Notes: generated by a model not told the origin, from the sequence alone. Counted from the stretch's first letter, positions 10,783-22,858 are shown. The stretch: 64,000 nt of DNA from Plasmopara viticola (GCA_001695595.3 MBPM02000080.1:124001-188000); one strand, 5' to 3'. Made by a program: numbers and translations.

Positions 10783-12257
10783 ATGAACCTTCGTTTGATC
10801 CTCCAACGCGTTGCTTGTGGCGGCATTCTCTTGTCGTTTACTTTTCTTTCAAACGGCATTGGCGTGGTCGTAGCGGGAGATGCGACGAGTACCGTGTCAG
10901 AAATGCAGCGCACTCTTGCCATGAATCAAACTCAAAGCGAGGACCACGCGACATTAGCGCCAGTGGATGACGAAGACGACGAAGAAGATGAAGAAGAAAA
11001 AGAAAGAGCTCTTGCTGTCTTTGAGAGCGTCGGGGCAGCTGCGAAGAAGGCCTTGAAAAGTTTCAAGCCGAATGAGATTACGAGGAAAAGGCTCTTTGCT
11101 GGAACTAAGAAGGACAAGAAACTTGCGAAGACAAGCGAGTTGTTTGTCAAGTATAACGTGCAGCACGACGATCCAAACACTTTCTTCAGGCAAAGCAACT
11201 TTGACATGTGGGCTGGGGAGACGAGAAAAGTCTACAACCGGGACGATGAGAAGGCGTACGCAGCCATGTTTTCGACCTTGTTGGCTCGGAAGAATGGAGA
11301 CGAGGAAGCGGTGGCAAAGCTGATTGGGAACCCTTCAACTTACCATGCAGATTTCCTATGAAGGCGCAAATAAAGCACTGGAAGGCGCGTGGTTATGATA
11401 CGGGAATGGTGTTCGATCTCCTCAAGCTTAGTGACGAAGGCGATGAATTGCTCAATAGTCCAAAGCTCACCACGTGGATAACCTATGCCGAAAGGAACAA
11501 TGAAAATCCATCCAAGAAATTGTGGGAATTATTGACGTCAAATCGAAAATTGGGGGAACTTTTTAAACGAGACGAGAATGTTGTCGATAGTGTCAAAGTC
11601 TACACTTCTGCCGACCTGGCTGCGTTGGTGCAGGCCCCGCGGACCACAGGGAACGCAAAGCATTATGGGCCCATGTTGGAAACGATGTTGCTGGCAAGGT
11701 GGAGACAGCAAAGAACCCCGATCGCCGACGCGTTGCAGGATGTGGGGATACGCAAGCCCGAACTGGACGTCTGGTTGGCGTATATCCGTACGATGGGCAA
11801 TAAGGATCCGTACACAATCTTTGCAACTGGAGGCAAGTTTGAAGATAGAGCAATTGCAGGGGCAATTGGCACTGCGCTGCAGTCTGGAGATAACAATTTA
11901 GTAACAGTTGGCAAGCGTATGCAGCAAGCCCAATTTGAAGAGTGGGCAAGCGTAAACAAAAAGGGTAGTGACCTCTTTGACGATCTCAAGCTCAAGGATG
12001 AAGAATACAATCTATTTGCGAGTCCTCTTTGGCCTGTGTGGACGAACTTCCTAAAGTTTACGAATAAGAACCACGCGAACAATGTGATGATTTTGACACT
12101 GGTGAAAAATTTCGAAGGTCAAAAGTTGCCCGATATCATTGCGAAGGCAATGAAAAAATCCCGCACTGAACGCACCGCAACGATTGTGAATATGCTCTAC
12201 ATGAACGAAGGCATCAATCCTGTCAGTGCAAAGGTTTTGCCCAAACTTTCAGCTTGA
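10783..12257 (+). pseudogene. Type-1 effector duplicate, frameshifted by one base
   Basis: Near-identical to 1968-3443 from signal peptide to stop, with only a handful of substitutions. One base is missing at about 11357 (TTCCTGATGAAG became TTCCTATGAAG), giving a TGA stop at 11359-11361 after about 192 residues, before the W..Y modules. The remaining 299 codons stay open in the shifted frame to 12257, so the loss is recent. The deletion is not in a long homopolymer, so an assembly error is possible but less expected. The 5' leader motif is intact at 10754-10773, so it may still be transcribed. Confidence 0.85.
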
Positions 12258-14234
12258 CACGTCGGTGGGTAACACGCTTCTAAACGGATGAATCGATGGT
12301 GGTGGATTGGATATAAGGATTCGTTCTCAATGAAGGACAGGTTGAATTAATGACCACATTGACACGCCAACGTTATAGGCAAGAATGACGGTGCTGGTGC
12401 TGTCTACGTGGAGTACAATCTATGGTCTCAATGTCGCTTCGAGACGCGCTCCTACTGCTTGTAGTCTGCTGCCACAGACACGGTGATGGCTTTAGATCGA
12501 CCTGACGATTTAAGATCCTCGTAATCATGTCCACGAGCTTGGCTGTTCACAAAGGGAGCTAATTCCTCAAATGCCCAGTAAGTATAAAAGTCGATTGGTA
12601 TAAATGTCAAGTAGTCTCTTAATTCTAGTCTACGAAGGAGATTAAAGCCTAGCTATCATTGAAAGAGCGCCTAATTCGTAGAGTTCAATGCATTCTAGGA
12701 TCACAAAATAGTAATGTAGTAATTATTACTATTATTACCGGGGGTAGGTCACTAACATTCGGGCAGCGATTAAATGTCCGTTGATACTTTATTTGTCGTG
12801 ATCTCGCCAATTTTTAGCTGAAACGGCCAAACTCTGTCCGTTGCTGAGTACGCAACAAAGCAATCAACATGATTTCCTTGACCTCGGGCGACTTCGGCTT
12901 GGGGAAAGCATCCATCTCAGGCGACGCCGCCACCGACTCAGAAGTGTGCGTTGATCGCGTTAGGCTCTTGTGTATATAAACTTTGCATTCAAGCAAGTCT
13001 GTATACCACGAGACATGTAAATACTTTGCGTGATCCTCGAAAAGGATCAGTCGAAAAGACTTCGAGACGGATTGCAATCAGGTGCAGCGAGGCTGCCATA
13101 ACGGGAAGCATGAGTACAGTCCGTTCCATATTAGTAATAATCGTATTACCAGGATCTTCAATGAATGCAAACTCAACTGTATATTTTGTGAGGCATATGT
13201 ACGAATAATCCTACTACCTCTAGTAACACGAATAAGCAATGGTCGTGCTGCTTTTCTGCCAAGTACTCAGTACCAAGTACTGTTTTCTTTGGACATTGAC
13301 TTGTGTTACACTATATGGTGATATACCACTTACTTTGACACAAAGTAGCCTATTAAAATATTGGAAATCGCGGACACAAAAATGTACATGTCGATATTGA
13401 AATCAGTTTACGAAGACGTCGACATTTAAAAGTTCTGACAATTTTAGGCTGATAGTGCGTACTGGTCAGAAAATGTGGAAGGCAAGTGATAAACTAATCG
13501 CATGTTTGTGAGTAGAAATATAGTATTATTTCGCAATACGGACTTTTTGGTGAGCTGCATACATATACTAGCTTCGATGCAAATGCGCTACTGATAAGCA
13601 CGATTTAAGTTACAATTTGACACGTTAAACGATGACATAACACGAACGGTCCTGCGGCTAGTGGCGGCTCAAGGGATCGAGCTGCATTGGCGACTTTCCT
13701 GATACAGGAAATTGTACGAAGAGAGCATAACCAGTGATTACACGGTGTGGCGATTTTTGCGATTTTGACTGCTGATAAATAGTAGATGGTCCTGGGAATG
13801 AATTGTACAAGAATAATGGAATGGGCCCAATAAAACTACCGCATTGCGGTACGCTGATCAATGAGGAAGCAAGAGGACTACCTACGTCCATAATTGAGCC
13901 GTGGCTTGAGGATAGACGAGAGATCCTTATTCATAAGACGTACTTTATATCGTTGCGCCAGATTCAGAGATAGGAAGTGCAGATTTAAAACAGAGAGCGG
14001 CAATGCTGTAGAGGCGAGAGCGCCAATCTGTCGCAGATAGCCGGTGCCATATGCTAAACTTACCAGCATTTCGATCAATCAAGTGGGTTACGATGCTTGC
14101 CGCATATTGAACAGACTGGCCACCATCGTCGATAGCCAATTGAAACCGACTCGATGCATCATATGTTGATGCCACCCACAACAAGAGAGAATCGCAAAAC
14201 ATAGTTCACAACTGCATTGGACGAAGTGGTGCCA
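12258..14234. other. Intergenic, duplicate of 3444-5437
   Basis: Same contents as copy 1, including the unchanged 87-codon minus frame at 12814-13077. Identity with copy 1 is very high up to about 13190 and then drops with small indels (compare 4370 onward), which marks a change in divergence level within the duplication. The conserved leader motif of the next gene lies at 14206-14225. Confidence 0.55.
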
Positions 14235-15641
14235 ATGAACTTCAAATCCAGTCTCAACCGCGTTGCGTGTGGCGGCATTCTCTTGTCGTGTGCTTTTCTT
14301 TTCCATGGCAGTGGTGTGGCAGCGGAGGCCAATGCGACGCGAGCCTTGTCAGCGAGACAACGCAACTTCGCTTTCAATCAATCTCAAAGCAACGAGTACG
14401 CGACAGTCGCGCCGAGTCAAGTTGACGATGGTGATGACGACGACGACGAAAGAGCTTTTGCTGTCTTTGAAAGTGTTAGTAAAGCGTCAACGAATGCCAT
14501 GAAAGGTATAAAGTCGAACGCGATGGTGCAGAAAGTGTTTTCGAAGGAAACGAAACTGGCTAGAACCGAGAAATCGTTCGACAAGTTCAAACTTCAATTG
14601 AATGATCCCGACAAATTCTTTTTGCAACCCAATTATTTCAAGTGGCATCAAAAGACAATAGAGCGCTACAAAGCTGACGAAAAAGAGGCTTACGCAGCGA
14701 TGTATTCGACCGTTCTATCTCGTTCGAATGGAGATGATAAAGCCGTTGCGGAGCTAATTGGGAATCCATGGAATTTTAATGCCCAACATTGGTTTGACGC
14801 TCAGAACAAGCATTGGAAGGCGCGTAATCTGAATACGGAAAACGTTTACGATCTTCTTTGGCTTAGATATGAAGGCACTGAATTGCTGAATAGCCCAAAG
14901 CTGAGCTCGTGGGTTAAATTCGCAGAAGCGAATAATGAAAACCCATCCGAGAGATTGTGGGAGCTATTGCGGACTCAGATGGGTCCTACTGGTATTGCGA
15001 ACGATGCGAATATTTCTCCGAGTTACGAAGCTTTCTTATCATATAAACTTGGTGGGTTGCTGCAAACTCCGCGGAAAACACCGGACGCAAAGCATTTTGG
15101 GTCGTTGTTGGCAACGAAGTTGCTGCAAAGGTGGAAAGAGCAAAAGTACCCGATTGAAAAGGCGTTGCAGGATATGGGGAAAGGCACGGAAGAAATTGAA
15201 GTCTGGAAGGCGTATATACGTACGATGGGCAAAAAGGACCCCTACACGATCTTTGTGACCGCAGGCAAGGTTGAAGATGAAACAATTGTAGAGGCAATTG
15301 GCCACGCGCTGCAGTCTAAAAACAATTTGTTGAGAATATATGGCCAGAATATGCAGAGAGGACAAAACGAAATGTGGTCGAAGGGTGGTAAAACGCATGA
15401 AGAACTCTTTGAAGAATTAAAGCTCCAGGATGCAGGAGACAACCTGTTTGCGAGTCCTCTTTGGCCTGTGTGGATGTCTTACCTGAAGTATGAAGATGAG
15501 GAGGGCGCGACCAATCTGATGGTGATAACACTGGAAAAGCATTTTCGAGAAGATGAATTGCTCGATATCGTTACAAAGGCAAAAGGGGTGCGCGAAACTA
15601 AATCCATTGCATCAATTGTGGAAGCGCACTTGTCTCGTTAA
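14235..15641 (+). CDS. Secreted RXLR-like WY-domain effector, type 2 (468 aa)
   Basis: Signal peptide at 1-~32 almost identical to the gene at 5438. RQRNF at 41-45 replaces the usual RQRNL. The acidic tract DDGDDDDDER ends at ~73. From residue ~100 it matches the locus at 20623 (SKETKLART, NPWNFNAQHWFDAQ) rather than its positional partner at 5438. W..F and W..Y modules are at SSWVKF, VWKAYIRTM and PLWPVWMSY. The stop is TAA at ...AHLSR, where the paralogue at 20623 has CAA followed by 12 more residues, so the last segment was probably lost by one C-to-T change. Target unknown. Confidence 0.85.
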   Translation: MNFKSSLNRVACGGILLSCAFLFHGSGVAAEANATRALSARQRNFAFNQSQSNEYATVAPSQVDDGDDDDDERAFAVFESVSKASTNAMKGIKSNAMVQKVFSKETKLARTEKSFDKFKLQLNDPDKFFLQPNYFKWHQKTIERYKADEKEAYAAMYSTVLSRSNGDDKAVAELIGNPWNFNAQHWFDAQNKHWKARNLNTENVYDLLWLRYEGTELLNSPKLSSWVKFAEANNENPSERLWELLRTQMGPTGIANDANISPSYEAFLSYKLGGLLQTPRKTPDAKHFGSLLATKLLQRWKEQKYPIEKALQDMGKGTEEIEVWKAYIRTMGKKDPYTIFVTAGKVEDETIVEAIGHALQSKNNLLRIYGQNMQRGQNEMWSKGGKTHEELFEELKLQDAGDNLFASPLWPVWMSYLKYEDEEGATNLMVITLEKHFREDELLDIVTKAKGVRETKSIASIVEAHLSR

Positions 15642-16078
15642 CACCGTTATCCTGTCAGTGTGCAGGATATGCCTTAATCGTCAGCTTGACACGTCGAAGG
15701 GTCGTACGCGTTGAAATGGATGAAGCGTGGATATTTTCGTTTTCAACGAGCTATCGTTCAAGTCATTGGCTCCATTCATACGACTACGTGACCGTCAACA
15801 ATGACGGTGTCGATGTAATCCGATTATTGGTCTTAACGTCGCTCGCTCCAGGTGATTCATTTCAGTGGCCAACTTTTTGGGTAAAGACCCCACAAATGTT
15901 TGGGTAGTGTCAGTCATTTGCATTTGAGCGATAAAGATTGATTATTGTTGCATTAATATATATATATATATATATATTTGATATATCCTCTCTTTATAAA
16001 TGTGAGAAACTCTATGGTCTCTCTACACGAAGTAGCGGCGGTTTTAAATTTCTGGCGGCTGACACAATGTAAGTACAA
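15642..16078. other. 3' flank of the type-2 effector with a TA microsatellite
   Basis: Contains the shared TCAGCTTGACACGTCG block just after the stop and a TA run at 15957-15977. Short open frames here are not conserved in the other copies. Confidence 0.55.
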
Positions 16079-16694
16079 TCACTTATATTGTGTCAGTGAG
16101 AGAGCATTGCGAGTGAGTGTAAAAGTGGAAATGCACGTTTGTTGCAGTATTGATTTCCTGTTTTGCCTTCGCAAAGATATCGAGCAACTTTTTACCTTCA
16201 AATTACTATTATCAGCTTCAACATCAGCTCGGATTTCGCGTGCACGTTTTTTAGCCAATTTCAGGTAGGAAGTCCACACAGTCCAAAGACGACTCGCAAA
16301 CAGATTGTGTCCTTCAATTTCGAGGTTACACTCTGACATTAGCTGATCACCAGTTTAAACAGTTCGCACCCTGTGCTTGCTGCATACGGTTGCCAATCGC
16401 CATCAAATTGCTGTCATCAGACTGCAGCGCTGTTTCAATTACCCTTGCCTCCAGTCGCAACTGTTTTGTATGGGTCATCAATCCATGATCCAACCGGACG
16501 TCAGATTCGAACTTGCGTACCCCTACATTACGCAACGCGTTTGCGATCCGGTACGCTTAATGGTTCCACCTTACCAGCAACATCGTTTCCAGCGACTTCC
16601 TAATATCACTTGCATTTTCTGTGGTCCGCGGTGCACGCACCAACATAGCAAGTTTGGCAGTATTGTAAATTTGTAAACGATCGATGATGTTCAT
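16079..16694 (-). pseudogene. Inverted, internally deleted effector relic, copy 2
   Basis: Duplicate of the relic at 7252-7867, with ATG at 16694 on the minus strand, the same deletion of the signal and acidic regions, and the same broken frames including RMQQAQ and NLFASRLWTVWTSYLK. Confidence 0.75.
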
Positions 16695-18507
16695 GTCAAA
16701 GCTTTAGCTAAGTCACGTGATACTTGGCGACACAAACAAATGACACAGCAAATCGTACATTGCATTGGTTGGTGACCGGCAACAATTTGTCCAATGTGCA
16801 CAGCCTCCTTTTATGGCTACATATTGGATAGTGGGCAAAATATACTAGTTTCTGAGCAAATGCACTACTAAAGAGTACAACTTTCTCTTGTGAGTTTACA
16901 TTCGTACGATGCGAACGGAGCTGTAGGTAGTGGCGCCTAAGAAAATCGAGCTGCATTGGCGAATTACATAATATAACGACTTGTTTAAAGAGAGCATCAG
17001 CAGTGGCTGAACACTACAATGGTTTTAGCCCTAAAATTTCCCTACTCAAATGAGTGCGAAATACGTAGATGAGCCACTGGTCAAAAACGTCCATAGTCCT
17101 ATAGAGGTATAGGACTTGGTCCTGGACTGGGTCGGATGACTGCCAGCCTCCCGTGATACTAGCCTAGTCCTAGCGTATGGGTTCCAAAAGCATTTTTATC
17201 GAGGAAATACGAACGAACGCAGTGACCAACCTATTACAGGAAAGGCACCGAATGTTGTTGAACGGCACGGTAGATAGTGCCAAAGATCATTGGGCAGTCC
17301 AATTTCCACGGATTTCAGATATGTTTAAGAAAAGAGGCAAACCATCGATCTGCTGACCAGGGTTTTGAACATCCGTCAACGATTTATTTGTGGTGATCCT
17401 GGCATCAATGGAGAAGACATGGTTGTTCTAACTTCTCTGACCCATAAAGCTGAAACTTTCTCTACTACACCCATTAAAGGTAACGTGGGCGACTTCGGCT
17501 TGGGCGGAGCAACCATCCACGGTGCCGACGCCACCAACCCGGCTGACTTCGTCAACTTTTGCAGAAGGTAAGCTAGCTGAGCAATCGCTTGCAAGTGCGC
17601 ATTGGTCGCGCTGGGTTTTAGAGCAAACGAATTTCGTATTTTAGCAAAAATACAGCTTGTTTAGCTCGTCTGTACATTCCGAGGCAAAAAAGCGTTTTCC
17701 TTTGTCCTCGAAAAGAATCAATCGTATAGACTTCGAGAGAGATTGCCACCAGGTGCAAAGGGGCTACCATAACTAGATGAATGAGAACAACTGTCTGACA
17801 TTTGTTCTTTTAATCCACGGTTAGTACTATTCATGAGTGACAGTGTTTTTGTATTTTTAAATGCAAATTCGACAACATTAAAGCTGATCCTATGTGGGAC
17901 AAATAAAATTTCTACTAAACACAGTCGCCTCTATTATTACGCAAAACCTTAATCCTTTAAACATGTACTGCTTTTCCGCCAGCTTCTCAGTATTGAGGTC
18001 TGCTTTCTTACTATGTGATATCAATTGGTGTGACACAAACGAGCCTACAAAATCAGTGTAGCTTACCAAATATTGCAGAAGATAATATAGACCAGCTGAT
18101 GGACAAAAAAATGTGATCGCCTATGAAAAAGAAGGACAAGTCACATGTCCAAATTGTAGGCAGTAGTATTTGTAGGAATGACCTCATGTAATTGCTAGTC
18201 GCATGTATGCTTGTGAGTGAAATAGAGTCCATACTATGTCAATTCCATATATGTGATTAGTCAAATAAAATGTATAGTAACAAATTGTGTTCGCGGTTCG
18301 CATTGTGCCAAACAGTATAGATAACATTAAGACAGTGCATAAGACCTTTTGCTTAATAAAGTCATTAAGCAAAAGTATACTTAAAGTGAGCTCAACCGTG
18401 AGAGTACGAAGCAATCCGAACTTCAAAGCCGTCTTGGTGGCATACGCCATGACAGGGGTGTTCATTGCGTTGAAACGTGCATAAGTACCAAAGGCGCAGA
18501 GAAGTAT
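16695..18507. repeat. Non-coding module sequence and unknown repeat tail
   Basis: Equivalent to 7868-9119 up to 17975. It continues with a ~500-base unit also seen at 27327-28160 and 63280-64000. The minus frames in that tail share MNTPVMAYATKTALKFGLL with the copy near 63850 but are otherwise broken, so the origin is not recognised. The unit ends at about 18503, joined directly to an effector 3' remnant. Confidence 0.5.
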
Positions 18508-18606
18508 CCCCGTACTGAACGCATCGCAACGATTCTGAAATTCTTTTTTATGAACGAAGGTCAAAATCGTGTCAGTGCAAAGGTTTTGCCCGGACTTTCA
18601 GCTTGA
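18508..18606 (+). pseudogene. Type-1 effector 3' remnant (~100 bp)
   Basis: Matches the last ~33 codons of the gene at 1968, from the CGTACTGAACGC stretch to TTTCAGCTTGA, followed by the same 3' flank. Everything upstream is missing and replaced by the unknown repeat tail, so the type-1 gene of module copy 3 was deleted. Confidence 0.75.
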
Positions 18607-20622
18607 CACGTCGGAGGGTAACACGCTTTCAAACGGATGTAATGATGGTCGTGGATTGGACATAGGTATTTTTCCTCAACGAGGTGTAGTTTGAATCAAT
18701 GATCACGTTGACACGCCAACGTCATAGGCAAGAATGACGATGCTGGTGTTGTCTACGTGGAGTACAATCTTTGGTCTTAATGTCGCTTCGGGACACGCTC
18801 CTACTGCTTTTAGTCTGCTGCCACAGATACGGTGATGGCTCTAGATCGACCTGACATCATCGGCTGATCACAGGACAAAAATGACTGAGTTGTGCTCATT
18901 CCTTATATGTTCATTGAGTATAAATGTCAGTGTCAATTATTCTGTTAATTCTAGTCTTCAAGGGTGTGCAAAAGTTAAAGGAGCGCCTAATTCGTAGAGT
19001 TCTATGCATTTCTAGGACCACAAAATAGTAGTGGAATAATCAACATGATCGCATAGGATGCTGGGGTAGGTCACTAATGTGGACGAGCAATTACATCTTT
19101 AGGTATGACTACCGCGTGTGTAAACATGTGCCAATCGATCCAAAATGCCCCAACCTTTTAAGAGGGATACGAACCTTGGTTTCGGAACGGTACTAGTATC
19201 CCGCACTAGCGATAGCTTTGTCTAAGCGTATGGGTTTCGGTAGCTATTTCTTTGTATGGAAGGAGTTAATATGGTTCGTGAACACCTAATCTCTCATGAT
19301 AATATATGCGGCAGTCGAAATTCAGATATGCCTAAAAGAAGAGGTAAACCTTCAATCTGTCGGTCAGCCTATAAACGTCCGTTGATACTTTATTTGTAGT
19401 GATCTCGCTATTTTCAGCTGAAACGGCCAAATTCTGTCCGTTGTTGTGCACGCAAAAGAGCAATTAGCAGATCAGTCGAAAAGACTTCGATGCAGATATG
19501 AGTATTTCTACTACCTCTAGTAATACGCATAAGCAATGGTCCTTACACCATGTGCTCCATTAGTATTCAGCACCAATTACTGCTCTCTTTGGACAATTGA
19601 ACTTGATTTGTGTTAAACTATAAGGTAATACCACTTAATGTGACACAAAGTAGCCTATAAGTAATCATTGCTGCTTATCAGAAATCGCAATATCTGACGA
19701 AGGACATAAAAATGTGATTAGCCATGAAAAAGAAGAGCAAGTCACATGTCGATATGAAAGACAGTAATTTAAGGTAGGAATGGCCTCTTTATTCAGTAAA
19801 TGGTAGTAGTTTACGAAGACGACGACATTTGAAGAGGTACTGATAGTCTTACGTCAATAGTGCGTACTCTCCAGAAAATGTGGAAGACAAGTAATTATCA
19901 ATCGCATGTTTCGCTCGTGAGTAGAAGTAAAGAATTATTTCGCAATACGGACTTTATTGCTAGCTGCATAATGTTTAGTGGCAATCAATGCAAATGCGCT
20001 ACTGATAAGTACGATTGAAGTTACAGTTTTACATGTTGTACGATGACATAACACGAACGGTGCTGCGGCTTTCCTGATACAAGAAATTGTACTAAGAGAG
20101 CTTTACCAGTGATAAAACGATGTGGCGGTTTTAGTCTGCTTTTAGATCGTAGTTTAAGGTACTTTGCTTCTGGCGGTCCTGTGGCTTTATAACATGGGAT
20201 GGGCCCAATGAAAATACCGCATTACAATATGAGGAAGCAACAGGACTACCTACGCCCGTACAGAGCCGTGGTACTGAGGATAGTCGAAGGTCATAAAAAT
20301 ATGCTATTCATCGTAGCGCCAGCGCCAGGAAGTGCAGATTCAAAACAGAGAGCGGCAATCTTGTAGAGGCGAGAGCGGCAATCTTGTAGAGGCGAGAGCG
20401 CCAATCTGTTGCAGATAGACTCTTCTTTCCCGTGCCATATGCTAAAGTTCCCAGCAGTTCGACATTTCATTCGGGTTTTGATGCTAGCAGCACAATGGAT
20501 AGACTGGCCACCACAAAGGGGCACCAATTAAAACCGACTCGTTGCGTCGTATGTTTATGCCACCCCCATCAGGGGAGAATCGCCAAAGTTAGTTCACAAC
20601 TGCGTTGGACGAAGTGGTGCCA
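18607..20622. repeat. Module copy 3, intergenic part
   Basis: Diverged counterpart of 3444-5437. It has the shared effector 3' flank, a worn copy of the decayed unit near 19380-19510, the ~200-base dispersed block near 19960-20140, and the type-2 upstream region. A short tandem duplication is present near 20350-20400 (gagagcggcaatcttgtaga twice). The leader motif for the next gene is at 20594-20613. Confidence 0.55.
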
Positions 20623-22065
20623 ATGAACCTCAAATCCGGTTTCAAACGGGTTGCTTGTGGCGGCATTCTCTTGTCGTGTGCTTTTCTCTCTCATGGCAGT
20701 GGTGTGGCAGCGGAGGCCAATGCGACGCGTGCCTTGTCAGCGAGACAACGCAACCTCGCTTTCAATCAATCTCAAAGCGACGAGGACGCGACCGTCGCGC
20801 CGAGTCAAGTTGACGATGGTGATGACGACGACGACGAAAGAAATTTTGCTCTCTTTGAAAGTGTCAGTAAAGCGTCAACGAATGCCATGAAAGGTATAAA
20901 GTCGAACGCGATGGTGCAGAAAGTGTTTTCGAAGGAAACGAAACTGGCTAAAACCGAGAAATCGTTCGACAAGTTCAAACTTCAATTAAATGATCCAGAC
21001 AAATTCTTTTTGCAACCCGATTATTTCAAGTGGCATCAAAAGACAATAAAACGCTACGAACCTGATGAAATAGAGGCTTACGCAGCGATGTATTCGACCG
21101 TTCTCTCTCGTTCGGATGGAGATGAGAAAGCCGTTGCGGAGCTGATTGGGAATCCCTGGAACTTTAATGCCCGTCATTGGTTCGACGCTCAGAACAAGCA
21201 TTGGAAGGCGCGTAATCTGGATACGGAAAAGGTGTACGATCTTCTTCGGCTTAGATATGAAGGCACTGAATTGCTGAATAGTCCAAAGCTGAGCTCGTGG
21301 GTTAAATTCGCAGAAGCGAATAATGAAAACCCGGCCGAGAGATTGTGGGAGCTATTGCGGACTCAGAGAGGTCCTACTGGCATTGTGATCGATGTGAAAA
21401 TTTCTTCGAGTTACGACGCTTACTTATCATCCAAGCTTGGTGGGTTGCTGAAAACTCCGCGGAAAACACCGGACGCAGAGCGTTTTGGGTCGTTGTTGGC
21501 AACGAAGTTGCTGCAAAGGTGGAAACAGCAAAAGTACCCGATTGAAAAGGCGTTGCAGGATTTGAGGCTAGGCAAGGATGAATTAATAGTCTGGAAGGCG
21601 TATATACGTACGATGGACAAAAAGGACCCCTACACGATCTTTGTGACCGCAGGCAAGTTTGAAGATGAAGCAATTGTAGAGGCATTTGGCCTCGCGCTGC
21701 AGTCTAAAGACAGAGTATTGAAAATGAATGGCCAGAAAATGCAGAGAAGACAAAACGAAATGTGGTTGAAGGGTAGTAAAACGCCTGAGGGACTCTTTGA
21801 CGATTTAAAGCTCCAGGATGCAGGAGACAACCTGTTTTCGAGTCGTCTCTGGCCTGTGTGGATTTCTTACCTGAAGTATGAAGATGAGAAGTACGCGACC
21901 AATTTGATGATGGATACACTGAAAAAGTATTTCGGAAACCAAGAATTGCTCGATATCGCCACGAAGGCAAAAGAGGTGCCCGAAACTAAATCCATCGCAT
22001 CAATTGTGGAAGCGCACTTGTCTCGTCAATACCGTTATCTTGTCAGTGTGCAGGATATGCCTTAA
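20623..22065 (+). CDS. Secreted RXLR-like WY-domain effector, type 2, longest form (480 aa)
   Basis: Best reference for the family here. Signal peptide 1-~32; RQRNL at 41-45; acidic tract with DDDDDER at 67-73; a helical linker with DYFKWHQ at 133-139. Three modules follow: YDLLRL...SSWVKF at 205-229 (W226), ALQDLRLG...VWKAYIRTM at 310-331 (W324, Y327), and LFDDLKLQ...PVWISYLKY at 391-419 (W413, Y416). Their ~90-residue spacing fits tandem LWY-type repeats. The C-terminal tail SRQYRYLVSVQDMP is present here but lost in the paralogues at 5438 and 14235. No catalytic motif; host target unknown. Confidence 0.87.
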   Translation: MNLKSGFKRVACGGILLSCAFLSHGSGVAAEANATRALSARQRNLAFNQSQSDEDATVAPSQVDDGDDDDDERNFALFESVSKASTNAMKGIKSNAMVQKVFSKETKLAKTEKSFDKFKLQLNDPDKFFLQPDYFKWHQKTIKRYEPDEIEAYAAMYSTVLSRSDGDEKAVAELIGNPWNFNARHWFDAQNKHWKARNLDTEKVYDLLRLRYEGTELLNSPKLSSWVKFAEANNENPAERLWELLRTQRGPTGIVIDVKISSSYDAYLSSKLGGLLKTPRKTPDAERFGSLLATKLLQRWKQQKYPIEKALQDLRLGKDELIVWKAYIRTMDKKDPYTIFVTAGKFEDEAIVEAFGLALQSKDRVLKMNGQKMQRRQNEMWLKGSKTPEGLFDDLKLQDAGDNLFSSRLWPVWISYLKYEDEKYATNLMMDTLKKYFGNQELLDIATKAKEVPETKSIASIVEAHLSRQYRYLVSVQDMP

Positions 22066-22858
22066 TCGTCAGCTTGACACGTCGAAGGGTCGTACGCGTT
22101 GAAATGGATGAAGCGTGGACATTTTTGTTTTCAACGAGCTATCGTTCAAGTCACTGGCTCCATTCATACGACTACGTGACCGTCAACAATGACGGTGTCG
22201 ATGTAATCCGATTATTGGTCTAAACGTCGCTCGCTCCACGTGATCGTCTCAAAGTGCCAACTTTCTGGGTAAAGACCCCACACATCTTTGGGTAGTGTTT
22301 GTCATTTGCATTTGAGCGATAATTGTTGGATTAATATCATTCTTTTGTTCTAGATCCATCCTCTCATTATAAATGTTTACACGAAGTAGCGGCGGTTTTA
22401 GGGCTGACACAACTTATATTGTGTCAGTAAGAGAGCATTGCGCATTTTAGCCTGCTATTAAAATATTTTATGGTATTATGAGTCGAGTGGCTAATGGTTT
22501 CTAAGTATTATAAAAATATCTACGTATCATAAATGAAAATAAGGCCTTTTTTTTAGTGATTATTCTAGTCCTACAACTATTTACAAAGTCATAAAAACAC
22601 ATGATTTCTCACTCCTGACAGCGACTTTCAAAAGTATGAGCGTGTCTCAAGGCGACACTGAGATTAAATGTTTGTATAACACCGACACCGTCATATTTGA
22701 CTGTGATATTGTCGTGTCAATATCACAGATGTAGCGCGTTGGAAACTAAAAAACCACGGTTTTCATCTATTTAAAGCGAACCCTCTGACTTGTCCAGCTG
22801 TAGAATTAGGTAAAACTTTTGCACTAACTCGATTGACTTTTCGTAGAAAAATGGAAAT
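22066..22858. other. Intergenic: type-2 3' flank and shared flank of the inverted relics
   Basis: Starts with the TCAGCTTGACACGTCG block. About 22540-22800 matches 49200-49470 and 55290-55600 (tcctacaactatttacaaag, catgatttctcactcctgac). It is therefore the 3' flank of the minus-strand relics rather than a gene. Confidence 0.55.

Larger units (their letters stand above)
10283..17975. repeat. Tandem segmental duplication, copy 2 (~7.69 kb)
   Basis: Second copy of the unit at 1456-9119, beginning right after the LINE tail. It carries a broken type-1 effector, an intact type-2 effector and the inverted relic. Beyond 17975 (the point where copy 1 meets the LINE) it continues with sequence also found at 27327 and 63280, showing that copy 1 was cut at the LINE rather than copy 2 being extended. 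Confidence 0.9.

Noticed and set aside
11357..11361. Programmed frameshift in the type-1 duplicate
   Set aside because: No slippery site or structure is evident, and the intact sister copy needs none; a simple one-base deletion explains it.
18184..18564. 126-codon minus frame as a membrane protein
   Set aside because: Related copies near 27965 and 63669 are broken at different points, and no family is recognised.
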